17,213 nt of DNA. Origin: JAEUIA01 sp034440255 (GTDB lineage Bacteria; Planctomycetota; UBA1135; GCA-002686595). The notes beneath the pieces were generated by a model. That model ran no database searches, was not told where the DNA came from, and saw only the letters and a program-made list of their open reading frames with translations. The stretch spans positions 1 to 17,213 of the forward strand of contig JAWXBU010000255.1 in NCBI GenBank assembly GCA_034440255.1, written 5' to 3'. Positions 9,492-17,021 of the stretch are shown piece after piece (within the stretch, counting starts at the first letter, position 1; the number at the start of each line of letters is the position of its first letter). Position numbers and translations under genes: made by a program.

Positions 9492-9558
9492 CCAGCGCAG
9501 GGCAACACACGTCGGCGCGTGCGTCAATCTCGATTCGGCAGAGAATCGAAACCTGGGA

Positions 9559-10461
9559 TCAATGCGCTTGCGCCGCGGCGATTTGCTTCTTCAACGTGGC
9601 GTCGTCGGGAAAGAGCGCGAGGCCCTTCTGCCACGCGGCCATCGCCTTCGCTTTCTCGCCGATCTGCGAATACATGTTGCCGAGCAAGATGTGCGACTGA
9701 GCGTGGTAGGGCTGCATGGCCGACGCTTCCTGTTGTTGGACCAACACTTCGAGGTGATTGATGGTCTCGTGCTGCTTGCCCGCCTGTGCGGGCCAGTGCG
9801 ACAGACTCGTGGCTTTGTTGAAGCGCGCCGACCAATCGTGGTCGTCGATGGCGAGCGCGCGATCGAAGGACTTGTCGGCCAGCGTCGCCAAGCTGCCTTG
9901 CTCCATCGGGTTCGAAGTCTTGAAGAGCTTCTGTAAGTACGCCTGACCGAGCTGCACTTGCGCCTTGGCGTCGTTCGGCGAGTTCTTGGCGCGTTCCTCG
10001 AACAGCTTGACGAGCTCACTCATCTCGGCGTCGTCGGTGATCGTCCCGAAGACCTTCACGAAATCGCCGAAGTCGGCCGAGGGATCGGACAACTGTGCGA
10101 ACGCGGTCTTGACGTCGAACTTCGCGGCCTTTTGCAGCGGTGCTTCGGCATTTTTCGGCGTGAGCTCGGTGTTCACTTTCGCGAGAGCGCGTGCGATCGC
10201 GGCTTCGATGTCGCCCGTGGGCACGCGCGCCGAACTGTTGTCCAGAGCGAGCTCACGACGCAACTCCTCGATCTGTTGCGCGAGCGCCTGCTGGTTCTTC
10301 GCGAGTCCGTCGACCGTGCTCGCGAGTGTTTCGTTCGCGCGCGCGTCGATCGCACTCGTCGTTTCCGCGTGTGACGGTTTGGGCGCCATCAGCGCGAACA
10401 GGAGGAACGCCGTACCGGCGGCGGCGACGATGGAGAGGAACAGGATGGTGAAGGGTTTCAT
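9559..10461 (-). CDS. Membrane-anchored TPR protein
   Basis: 300 residues. The N-terminus (MKPFTILFLSIVAAAGTAFL, then about seven more hydrophobic residues) is an uncleaved anchor or signal peptide ending near SHA at 30-32. Residues about 52-75 (AKNQQALAQQIEELRREL) look like a short coiled coil. The C-terminal half has TPR-like helices: AKAQVQLGQAYLQKL (165-179), ADKSFDRALAI (195-205), then AQSHILLGNMYSQIGEKAKA (254-273) followed by a GLALFPDD turn. TPRs bind protein partners. The partner here is unknown, and the domain probably lies outside the cytoplasmic membrane. The layout resembles anchored TPR proteins such as the CcmH/CycH tail, but no haem-lyase motif is seen. The gene starts 26 bp after the regulator and ends 67 bp before addB. 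The start is the ATG just before the hydrophobic stretch. Confidence 0.85.
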   Translation of the reverse strand: MKPFTILFLSIVAAAGTAFLLFALMAPKPSHAETTSAIDARANETLASTVDGLAKNQQALAQQIEELRRELALDNSSARVPTGDIEAAIARALAKVNTELTPKNAEAPLQKAAKFDVKTAFAQLSDPSADFGDFVKVFGTITDDAEMSELVKLFEERAKNSPNDAKAQVQLGQAYLQKLFKTSNPMEQGSLATLADKSFDRALAIDDHDWSARFNKATSLSHWPAQAGKQHETINHLEVLVQQQEASAMQPYHAQSHILLGNMYSQIGEKAKAMAAWQKGLALFPDDATLKKQIAAAQAH

Positions 10462-10487
10462 GTGCGATGCGACTTTCGTGGAGGAGA

Positions 10488-13001
10488 TCAGTGTGGTCGA
10501 AGGACGACTTCGCGATCGTCGCCGACGTTCAATTCGATGCGTTCTTCGAAGCGCTCGCCGTTGACGCGGGCGCAGATGGTCCAGATGCCGGCCGGAATGC
10601 CGTCGACGACGTAACGCCCGTCGCGGCCGGTGCGGTCCGTGGCCGCGAAGCTCAACGCGTGCCCGGATCCGTCGACGAAGGTGAGTTCGACGCCCGCGAG
10701 CGGCTCGTCGCGTTCTCCGCGCACGCGAACGACGAGGGACGCTCCGCGTTCGACACGCAGCTCGCACTCGGCGACCGCGTCGCTGCCGGCGACCCACAGG
10801 TCGGAACTACGCATCGGTGCGAGCCCTTTCTGATCAGGGAAAACCGTCGCTCGGTACGTCGCCGGATGCAGACGCTCGAACGCGAAGGAGCCGTCGTCCG
10901 TGGTGCGCGCGCGGCCTGCGAACACGAAGGTGTCGCGCTCCATGCGTTCGAGCAGGACGAACGCCTGCGTGATGCTCTCGTCGCCCGACGTCGCTCGACC
11001 GCGGACGGCACCCGAGCCCAGTCGCACGTCGTGCGTCAGGCGCCCGCTCGCCGTCACCGTGATCGATTCGACCGCGACGAAGCGGAGCCCCAAGTTTTCA
11101 CCGACATACACGTCGTACTCGGCGGCGGGCAATCCGACGAAGAGGAAAGATCCGTCCGCAGCGGATCGCTGTGCGCGCCAACTCGAATCGTCGTTCACTC
11201 CGCGTGGTTGCAGCGTGACGTCGAGGCCTGCGAGCGGATCGCCGGCGGCCGACAAGACGCGACCGGCGAAGCTCGGCCCGTCGATCGCGTCGGGCAAGTT
11301 CACCGTCGTGATCGCGCCAGCGACGACGCGCGCGACTTTGGACGCCATCGTTTCGCGTCCGGCCGCCGTGTCGAGCGCGTTCAACATCACGTACTCGCCC
11401 GCGGGCAGATCGGAGATCGTGTAGCGACCATCCGCGCCGGCGATTCCGGCACCGTAGCTGAAGCGATCGAGCCCACCATCGGTGCGCATGAACGACGCGA
11501 TGACGATCGCACCGCGCCAGGGCGAGCCGTCCTCGCGTGCCACGAGACCCGCGATCGAGCCGGGTCTGCCGAGGCGCATTTCGATCGGAAGCATGTCCAG
11601 AGAGATCGTGTGTGCAGTCCACGCAGCGGCGCAGCCCGGAGCTGTCGCGCGCAAGACGTGAGCGCCCGCGGGAAGGGAATCGAGCCGGAATGCGCCGCTC
11701 GCGTTCGTGCGCGCACTGGCCGACCAATGGCGCTCGTCCGCATCGAACAAGATCACTTGCGCGGGGATGAGGTCCTCGACGATCACGAGCGCGTTCTCGA
11801 TCGGCGTTCCGTCGCGCGCGTCGACGATGCGGCCTGTGAGGCTCACACCACTCGAGGATGTCACTTTCAATTCGTGAGTGATGTCAGGTGCGAGCTCGAT
11901 TCCACGCGCGATCCACGGCACCGCACCGGCGCGCTCGATGTAGACGTCGTAGCGCCCGGGCTTCACCGGATGGATCGAGAAGCGTTCGGCTCCGTCGAAC
12001 TCGTAACGCTTCGGCGTCGCGACGGCAGGCAGGCGCTCGTCGCGCAGAATCGTCACGCTGTAGCGACCGATCGTCGTTGCACCACCCGTACTCTCGATCG
12101 TGCCGGCGAGGGTCGCGAATCCGTCGCGAACCAGAGCGGGATCCGGGTCGTCATCCGTGCTCGCACCCGGAATCAGAGCCGCCGTCCTGGACGCAGCGCT
12201 CGCCGTGGTCTCGTCCACGACCAACGCGGACAGCACGCGCGTGGCCGAGATCGACGTCTCCACTCCGAGGTGCAGTGAGTGCATGTCCAGCCCCAGCGCT
12301 CCGGCTCGAGCTGCGCCGCGCTCGAGCGTGACGATCAGGCACGCTTCGTTCGCTGCGCCCACCGTGCAGACCGCGAGACGCGCGCGAATTTCGCCGCGTT
12401 CGACGATCACGTTGGCGACAGGGCAGTCCAATCCCCACGCCGGTTCGCCAGCGGTGTTCTCGAGGCGCGCCGATCCGAACACTAGAGACACGGACGGAGG
12501 GCTCGCTGCGTTTCCGATGATCGCCGCATGACTCGACGGACCGACGACGACGCTACCGAAGTGTCCGAACAGGACCGTGATTCCCACGCTGCTCGGCGTG
12601 ATCAGGTCGAACGCGCCCGTCTCGACATCGAGCCCATTGCGGACCAGTCGTGGATCGACGTCCTGCCAGAAGCGCGAATCGCTGTGCAGGATCGCGACCC
12701 CACCGCGTGCGACAATCACGCCCGGATCGCGTTCGCCGCCGGACAGCGCTTTGTAGCCGAGGAACCCGCACGCGAGGATCAGGAGTACCGCAGCAGAGGC
12801 AACGATGCGCCAGGGGAATCCGCGGTGTTCTTCCACGGGCCTGGTGCGCGGAGCAGCGGAGACCTTCCCGAGCGAAGTGCGCCGCTCCAACCGCCGCGCG
12901 AGACGATCACGAAACTCCGCCGACGGCGCGATGGGACGATGAGCGCGCGTGAACAGGCGCTGCAGATTGCGCTCGAGGACGTCCTCGTCGTGCGCGCTCA
13001 C
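10488..13001 (-). CDS. Membrane regulator: FecR-like plus Ig-like repeats
   Basis: 837 residues, probably the partner (anti-sigma or signal relay) of the ECF sigma factor just upstream. A charged cytoplasmic region (1-60) is followed by one membrane helix (about 63-82, WRIVASAAVLLILACGFLGY). Residues about 92-260 form beta strands in a FecR-like pattern. From about 385 to the end come four or five carboxypeptidase-regulatory-like Ig folds. Each opens with a motif such as LTGRIVDARDGTPIENA (about 388-404), IAGLVAREDGSPWRGA, FAGRVLSAAGDPLAG or VVRVRGERDEPLAG, and each contains a repeated DGSF/DGRY-LPAG turn. These parts are inferred to be extracytoplasmic. The HxxxCxxC zinc anti-sigma motif is absent. 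The GTG start at 13001 overlaps the sigma stop as GTGA and has a strong ribosome binding site. It is not a peptidase, because no catalytic domain is present. Confidence 0.85.
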   Translation of the reverse strand: MSAHDEDVLERNLQRLFTRAHRPIAPSAEFRDRLARRLERRTSLGKVSAAPRTRPVEEHRGFPWRIVASAAVLLILACGFLGYKALSGGERDPGVIVARGGVAILHSDSRFWQDVDPRLVRNGLDVETGAFDLITPSSVGITVLFGHFGSVVVGPSSHAAIIGNAASPPSVSLVFGSARLENTAGEPAWGLDCPVANVIVERGEIRARLAVCTVGAANEACLIVTLERGAARAGALGLDMHSLHLGVETSISATRVLSALVVDETTASAASRTAALIPGASTDDDPDPALVRDGFATLAGTIESTGGATTIGRYSVTILRDERLPAVATPKRYEFDGAERFSIHPVKPGRYDVYIERAGAVPWIARGIELAPDITHELKVTSSSGVSLTGRIVDARDGTPIENALVIVEDLIPAQVILFDADERHWSASARTNASGAFRLDSLPAGAHVLRATAPGCAAAWTAHTISLDMLPIEMRLGRPGSIAGLVAREDGSPWRGAIVIASFMRTDGGLDRFSYGAGIAGADGRYTISDLPAGEYVMLNALDTAAGRETMASKVARVVAGAITTVNLPDAIDGPSFAGRVLSAAGDPLAGLDVTLQPRGVNDDSSWRAQRSAADGSFLFVGLPAAEYDVYVGENLGLRFVAVESITVTASGRLTHDVRLGSGAVRGRATSGDESITQAFVLLERMERDTFVFAGRARTTDDGSFAFERLHPATYRATVFPDQKGLAPMRSSDLWVAGSDAVAECELRVERGASLVVRVRGERDEPLAGVELTFVDGSGHALSFAATDRTGRDGRYVVDGIPAGIWTICARVNGERFEERIELNVGDDREVVLRPH

Positions 13002-13666
13002 GCGACACCTCCGCGCTTCTTCGCGAGCAGTTCGAAGACACGTGCGAAGGCCACGCGCGCACGCGTCAGCGTCGACTCGGTCGCCTTCGCGCTCTTCTTC
13101 TCGCGCGCCGCGATCGCCGCCGTCGAGAGACCGTCGACGTACTTCGCTTTCAGGGCGCGCTGGTATTCCTCGGGCAACGAGCTGAGCGTCGCACCGACGA
13201 GATCCCGCGTTTCTTCGCGCTCCAATACGGCATCCGGCAATTCCTCGCGCGCGACGTCGGCGAGGATCGCGTCGATGTCCGCGGCCGCATCGAGCAGCAC
13301 GTCTTCGAGCGCTTGCGGCGCCTGCTTGCGCTTCGTCGCTCGAATCGTGTTGCGCGCGATGCCGCACAGCCAAGCGTGGAGACTCGACTCGCCTTGGAAG
13401 CGTGCGATGTCGCGCACGGCGACCAGAAACGTCTCCTGCACGATGTCTTCGACGAGCGAGCGATCCCGCCCGACGCGGTAGTGGACGAACGCGTAGAGCG
13501 GTTCCAAATGCGCGGTCAAGAGCGCGTCGACGGCGATGCGATCGCCGGACGCGAGGCGCGCGCGTAAGGCGGGGTCTAAGCCGGGCACCGCAGTTTCGTT
13601 GCTCGGGATCGTGGTGCTCACGCCCTCACCGTTTCTTCGAGTCGGCGAATCCTTCGCGGAATCCAT
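12998..13666 (-). CDS. ECF-type RNA polymerase sigma factor
   Basis: 222 residues from the ATG at 13666. It directs RNA polymerase to a specific promoter set. Sigma region 2 spans about 45-110: ALLTAHLEPLYAFVHYRVG, then DIVQETFLVAVRDI (74-87), then the SLHAWLCGIARN stretch (95-106). A variable linker with acidic residues follows (about 115-155). Region 4 is about 160-212: LSSLPEEYQRALKAKYVDGL, then the helix-turn-helix STAAIAAREKKSAKATES. Only regions 2 and 4 are present, as expected for the ECF group. A GTG at 13621 with GGTGA just upstream is an alternative start giving 207 residues. Both keep the domains intact. The stop overlaps the downstream regulator as GTGA, the usual sigma/anti-sigma arrangement. 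Autoregulation is likely for this class, but I found no convincing ECF promoter upstream. Confidence 0.93.
   Translation of the reverse strand: MDSAKDSPTRRNGEGVSTTIPSNETAVPGLDPALRARLASGDRIAVDALLTAHLEPLYAFVHYRVGRDRSLVEDIVQETFLVAVRDIARFQGESSLHAWLCGIARNTIRATKRKQAPQALEDVLLDAAADIDAILADVAREELPDAVLEREETRDLVGATLSSLPEEYQRALKAKYVDGLSTAAIAAREKKSAKATESTLTRARVAFARVFELLAKKRGGVA
13008..13012 (-). promoter_or_regulatory. Ribosome binding site fixing the regulator start
   Basis: On the minus strand GGAGG sits six bases before the GTG at 13001, inside the last codons of the sigma gene. It is the only clear Shine-Dalgarno sequence found before a gene in this window. It supports the overlapping GTG as the true start and implies coupled or strong translation of the regulator. 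Confidence 0.75.
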
Positions 13667-13752
13667 CACAAATCGACGCTTTGACGGAGGTCGCCGAATT
13701 CCTAGAGTCGCATGCGGCACGCCCGACCGTCCAACCGCCGCCCGGAAACCCC
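13667..13752. other. Divergent spacer between sigma and lipoprotein genes
   Basis: These 86 bp separate two divergent starts and should hold both promoters. No good -35/-10 pair could be assigned by eye on either strand. GACGGAGG at 13683-13690 looks like a ribosome binding site on the plus strand, but it is about 60 bases from the lipoprotein start and has no start codon suitably placed, so it is not assigned. Confidence 0.4.
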
Positions 13753-14355
13753 ATGATGAAGACTCGATTCAAGGCCCTGATCCTCTCTCTCCCGCTCGTG
13801 CTCACCGGCTGCGACGAAAACGACGCGGTCTCGATCCAAGTGCGCTTGAAAGACGACGGATCGGGCACGTTTACCGTGAGCGGCATGGTGCTCCCGACCG
13901 AGCCAGCGCGCGTCGAAGTCGCGTCGAAGGGTGTCACGTTCGATCGACGCATCGAATTGTCGGCAGCGACTGGACGCTTCAGCGCACTCACCGGAGCTTC
14001 GGTTGCGGACATCACGTTTTCGGCGGGTGAAGGCGACGGCGGCTTCCGCTTCGTCAAGATCGTGCTGCCGCAAGGTGCCGACTCGCAGTGGCCCGACACG
14101 TTCGTGCCGTTCGACGAACGCGCGCGACTCGACGCAGCGGGCGCGCTCGATCCCTCGGGCAAGTCGAAAGACGTGGGCTCGAACATGAAGATCGTCGTCG
14201 AGTTGCCCGCGCCCGCGGTCGGCAACGGCGTGACGGGCAAAGTGCGCGGCACCAAAGCATCGATCGAAGGCTCGACTGCAACGCTCGTCGTGCCGATCCA
14301 AGGTTCACGCGCCGGCACCGAGCCGCTGGTGTGGCACCTGACTTGGCAGAAGTGA
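13753..14355 (+). CDS. Small lipoprotein, LppM-like (tentative)
   Basis: 200 residues. The N-terminus (MMKTRFKALILSLPLVLTGC) has a basic start, a hydrophobic core and the lipobox LTGC, so C20 is the predicted lipidated residue. The mature protein should therefore sit on a membrane facing away from the cytoplasm. The following part (VSIQVRLKDDGSGTFTVSG, about 26-44) has the strand plus DGSG pattern common in LppM/DUF3153-like proteins, though this assignment is tentative. The rest is predicted beta-rich with no cysteine or catalytic motif evident. It is divergent from the sigma gene and converges on the 14374-15222 membrane protein 18 bp away. The two adjacent ATG codons (13753, 13756) make the exact start uncertain by one residue. 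Its closeness to an envelope-linked sigma factor makes it a candidate target, which is inference only. Confidence 0.82.
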   Translation: MMKTRFKALILSLPLVLTGCDENDAVSIQVRLKDDGSGTFTVSGMVLPTEPARVEVASKGVTFDRRIELSAATGRFSALTGASVADITFSAGEGDGGFRFVKIVLPQGADSQWPDTFVPFDERARLDAAGALDPSGKSKDVGSNMKIVVELPAPAVGNGVTGKVRGTKASIEGSTATLVVPIQGSRAGTEPLVWHLTWQK

Positions 14356-14368
14356 CGCGATCATCGCG
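14356..14368. terminator. Short hairpin between convergent genes
   Basis: CGCGA-TCA-TCGCG forms a perfect 5-bp stem with a 3-base loop directly after the lipoprotein stop and before the converging stop at 14374. It could act for both strands, but it is short and has no T-tract, so a terminator role is weakly supported. Confidence 0.25.
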
Positions 14369-14373
14369 CGTGG

Positions 14374-15222
14374 TCAGTACGGAGTCGGCTCGTACGCGAT
14401 CCACACGGCGATCGCGGTGGGAAGCGCTGCGGCGAGCATTGCGACCCCGGCCGCGACCAAGGGCCGGCCCGCGAAGGATTTCCGTGTGACGACCCATGGG
14501 GCCAGCATCGCGACGACGAGCAGCGCGATCGAGACGCGCGACAGGTCGTAGATGCCGGCGTTGATGAGCGCTCCCGCGAAGACGAGCCACATGATCGCGA
14601 TCGCGCCGTCGGCGAAGCGCGTGCCGCGATCGATCAGGCCGACGACGGCCGCGGCTCCGAGTGCTGCAGTCAATGCACCTGCGAGTTGAGCGAACAAGGC
14701 GACGTGCGCGAAGAGGCTGCACAGCGCGACGCCCACGCCTGAGATCATCCACGCTGCCGGAAGTGCTGGACCGCGAACGCGAGTCGCGAGTGAGTCGCTC
14801 GCATTCCACGCCATGTACATCACAAGCGTGAGGCCGAAGCGGATGGCGATGCCGCTGACGTCGTTCTCGAGCACGTTCGCGAGCGGAAAGCGGAACGAGA
14901 TGATCGAAAACAAGATCGCGTAGAACGGATTCGACCAGCGTCTCAGCGACTCGATGTCGCGCAGCGGCGCCAACGCGATTGCAGCGAGCACGAACCAGGC
15001 GAGCCACGCATGAGGCGCGATCTGCACCGTGCTGCCGGGCAAGTCCGGCATCCCGACGATGAATCGATACGCGATGAGCCAGCCCACGCCGAACGCGAGC
15101 GCCCCGATGAACGCTCGCGCCGGGCGGACTTCACCGCTGCCGCGACCGCAGAGCATCAGCACGATTCCCGCCACGGCCGCGGGAATCAGGACGCCGTAGA
15201 TCAGTGCAGTCGGGCCGTTCAC
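14374..15222 (-). CDS. Multi-pass membrane protein, unknown function
   Basis: 282 residues and very hydrophobic. About nine or ten membrane segments can be drawn, near 5-25, 36-56, 71-86, 98-112, 122-138, 153-176, 180-197, 204-223, 229-246 and 253-275. I do not recognise the family. There is no obvious catalytic motif or conserved transport signature. Short basic loops follow several helices (LRR near 93-95, TRVR near 147-150, TRK near 246-248). The GTG start at 15222 lies 3 bases after the stop of the YceI-family gene (TGA-CGC-GTG), so the two are co-transcribed and probably coupled. GGTGAAG about 10 bases upstream may serve as the ribosome binding site. Pairing of YceI-like proteins with membrane proteins is known (some with cytochrome b561), but no haem-ligand pattern is clear here. 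Confidence 0.78.
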   Translation of the reverse strand: MNGPTALIYGVLIPAAVAGIVLMLCGRGSGEVRPARAFIGALAFGVGWLIAYRFIVGMPDLPGSTVQIAPHAWLAWFVLAAIALAPLRDIESLRRWSNPFYAILFSIISFRFPLANVLENDVSGIAIRFGLTLVMYMAWNASDSLATRVRGPALPAAWMISGVGVALCSLFAHVALFAQLAGALTAALGAAAVVGLIDRGTRFADGAIAIMWLVFAGALINAGIYDLSRVSIALLVVAMLAPWVVTRKSFAGRPLVAAGVAMLAAALPTAIAVWIAYEPTPY

Positions 15223-15225
15223 GCG

Positions 15226-15828
15226 TCACTTCACCGCGGATTCGATGGACAGCATCAACGTCACTTCGTCACCGAGCACGTCTTGTCCGTACGAGATGCC
15301 GTAGTCGCTCCGCTTCAGCGTGAGCGTGCCGTAGAAGCCGATGATCTTGCCCATCATGGGGTGTTCGTTGCTGCCCGTGTGCTCCATGTCGATCGAGACA
15401 CTCTTCGTGACGCCGTGAAACATGAGGTCGCCCGTGACGGCGAACATCTTGTCACCCTTCTTCGCGACCGACTTGCTCTTGAATGTTGCGGTGGGGAACT
15501 GCTTCACGTCGAAGAAGTCGGGGCTTTGAAGATGTTGGTCGCGGTCCTTGCTGTTCGTGTTCACGCTCTTCGCTTGGATCGTGATCTCGATCTTGCTGTT
15601 CTCGGGCTTCGCGCTGTCGAAAGTCAGCGTGCCGCCGAAATCGTCGAAACGCCCGAAGGCCCAGCTCGTGTCAGCGTGCTTGCACTTGAAGAGGATCGAC
15701 GAATGCACGACGTCGACTTTGTACGCACCGTTCGGATCGACGGCCTGCTTGTCCTCCGGCCGAGCAGCGGCGAGCAAAAGAGCGAGAGCGGGGACGAGTG
15801 AGAGGAGGAACAGGGAGCGGAGTTTCAT
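15226..15828 (-). CDS. Secreted YceI-family protein
   Basis: 200 residues. YceI-family proteins are lipocalin-like beta barrels that bind isoprenoid-type lipids in the periplasm. In many bacteria their exact role is unknown. A signal peptide is visible (MKLRSLFLLSLVPALALLLA then AARPED, cleavage near 22-24). The family pattern is complete: YKVDVVHSSILFKCKH (about 36-51) with the FGRFDDFGGTLTFD strand (58-71), then SPDFFDVKQFPTATFKSKSV (102-121), GDLMFHGVTKSVSI (133-146), and KRSDYGISY with GDEVTLMLSIE at the end (172-196). The length is typical. The ATG at 15828 is chosen because it begins the signal peptide. No clear ribosome binding site precedes it. It is first in a two-gene unit with the downstream membrane protein, which may be its partner. 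Confidence 0.93.
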   Translation of the reverse strand: MKLRSLFLLSLVPALALLLAAARPEDKQAVDPNGAYKVDVVHSSILFKCKHADTSWAFGRFDDFGGTLTFDSAKPENSKIEITIQAKSVNTNSKDRDQHLQSPDFFDVKQFPTATFKSKSVAKKGDKMFAVTGDLMFHGVTKSVSIDMEHTGSNEHPMMGKIIGFYGTLTLKRSDYGISYGQDVLGDEVTLMLSIESAVK

Positions 15829-15949
15829 GGAGATGCGACTCGAATCGGGGTGTGCAGGGTGACAATCGGAAAGAGTTGCCGAGTCAGCGCCGAATATCAA
15901 GCGTCCCTGATCCGTGAAGCTAGTCTCGACCGTGATACGCTTCGTTGGA
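15829..15949. promoter_or_regulatory. Divergent spacer, YceI and methyltransferase
   Basis: This 121-bp spacer must hold the promoters for the YceI unit (minus) and probably the methyltransferase (plus). It is locally less GC-rich around GAATATCAA (15892-15900). A weak plus-strand pair TTGCCG (15876) and TATCAA (15895) has only 13 bases between its boxes, too short for a standard promoter. No convincing site can be named. Confidence 0.3.
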
Positions 15950-16957
15950 ATGGATCTCGATTCAGCTGCAAGTGCGCACTCTCCGTCGTCGCGCAAGATC
16001 GAGGTCACGACCGAACATGTCGTATGCGCCGTCTGTAGAGCTGATGCGCCGCGTCCCTACCGTACAGCGATGTATCGCATTGGCGATGTGCGCTTCGATC
16101 TCGTGCGCTGTTCGAAGTGCAGTCTCGTATACGTGAACCCGCGTCCGACGAGTGCGACGTTGGGTGCCTTGTACGACGATCCCGAGTACTACACGCACGG
16201 CTACAACTTGGGTGTAGAGACCGAGAACTACTTCACGCGCAAGGGCGAGCTGATCGCGCAGTACGAGACGACGATCGCCGAGTACGAGCGGGAGACGAAC
16301 ACGAAAGCTGGCGACCTATTCGAGCTCGGAAGCGCGGGCGGATTTTTCCTCGAGGCGGGTCGACGTCGCGGATGGAGAGTGAAAGGTGTCGAACTTTCCG
16401 AACCAGCGGCACGCTATTCCGTGCACGAGTTCGGGCTCGACATCCACCGCGGATTGCTGGACACGGCGCCGTACGCGAGCGCGACCTTCGACATGGCACT
16501 CGCCGACAACGTGCTCGAGCACACGCTGCGTCCGGATGAAGTCTTGGCGCGCTTGAAGGACATCCTGCGCCCGGGCGGTCACTTGATCGTCATCGTGCCG
16601 GCGTACGTGAATTCAGCTTGGTTTCGCGGGTTTCAGAGCATGAGAGCACTGTTGCCGAGGCGCTTGCTCGGTCGTCATGTGCTCGCGCTCTTGAAGTTCG
16701 AAGGTGATGACGCGGGTGCGCCCTATCACATTCTCGAGTTCGATCGTGCCACGCTGACTCGTCTCGTGCGCGAGGCTGGGTTCGAGATCGTGAAGACGGA
16801 GAACTCTGTGCCGCTGCCGGCCGAACTGTTCAAGGATCCGCGGCCGACATTGCGCAAACGCTTTTTGCGAGTCGCGTTCCGTTCGCTCGATAGGTTGATG
16901 CGCATGGGACTTGTGCCTGGCGCGCGTGTTCGCATCGTTGCGCGCCGACCGCGTTGA
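15950..16957 (+). CDS. Zinc-ribbon class I SAM methyltransferase
   Basis: 335 residues from the ATG at 15950. A GTG at 15914 would add 12. The N-terminus has two cysteine pairs, C26-x2-C29 (VVCAVCRAD) and C54-x2-C57 (LVRCSKCSLVYVNPRP), forming a zinc-ribbon-like element. The class I methyltransferase core follows: motif I LFELGSAGGFF (123-133), the acidic ribose-binding E148 in VKGVELSE, then FDMALADNVLEH (180-191) and the LRPGGHLIVIVP strand (206-217). The C-terminal basic part ends RVRIVARRPR. Proteins with this design often act on small molecules, sugars or lipids in surface glycan or secondary metabolite pathways. The substrate here is unknown. The gene has no close partner: it is divergent from the YceI unit and followed by 64 bp and then the repeat array. 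Confidence 0.9.
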   Translation: MDLDSAASAHSPSSRKIEVTTEHVVCAVCRADAPRPYRTAMYRIGDVRFDLVRCSKCSLVYVNPRPTSATLGALYDDPEYYTHGYNLGVETENYFTRKGELIAQYETTIAEYERETNTKAGDLFELGSAGGFFLEAGRRRGWRVKGVELSEPAARYSVHEFGLDIHRGLLDTAPYASATFDMALADNVLEHTLRPDEVLARLKDILRPGGHLIVIVPAYVNSAWFRGFQSMRALLPRRLLGRHVLALLKFEGDDAGAPYHILEFDRATLTRLVREAGFEIVKTENSVPLPAELFKDPRPTLRKRFLRVAFRSLDRLMRMGLVPGARVRIVARRPR

Positions 16958-17021
16958 GGGTGAGATCGAAGCGGATGCCTGAGCGTGGGGCATTTTGCTG
17001 CAACGGGGTCGAGGCTGGTGG
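16958..17021. other. Spacer holding one decayed copy of the 23-bp repeat
   Basis: This 64-bp spacer between the methyltransferase stop and the 19-bp array has no gene and no T-tract terminator. At 16989-17005, GGCATTTTGCTGCAACG matches 14 of 17 bases of positions 3-19 of the 23-bp unit seen at 1-69 (GGCACTTTGCTCCGACG), in the same orientation. It may be a degenerate relict of that repeat, or chance. Confidence 0.4.

Noticed and set aside
8163..9761. 532-residue plus-strand open frame opposite addB
   Set aside because: It lacks any domain pattern and lies antisense to a protein with confirmed nuclease and cysteine motifs.
10467..12278. 603-residue plus-strand open frame opposite the Ig-repeat regulator
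   Set aside because: It has no coherent domains and mirrors the third-position GC bias of the real minus-strand gene.
13626..14318. 230-residue minus-strand open frame opposite the lipoprotein
   Set aside because: The plus strand has a clean signal peptide and lipobox, whereas the minus frame has no domain and would disrupt the sigma start region.
15876..15900. Sigma-70-type promoter TTGCCG and TATCAA before the methyltransferase
   Set aside because: The spacing is only 13 bases and both boxes are imperfect, so it is not a credible promoter.
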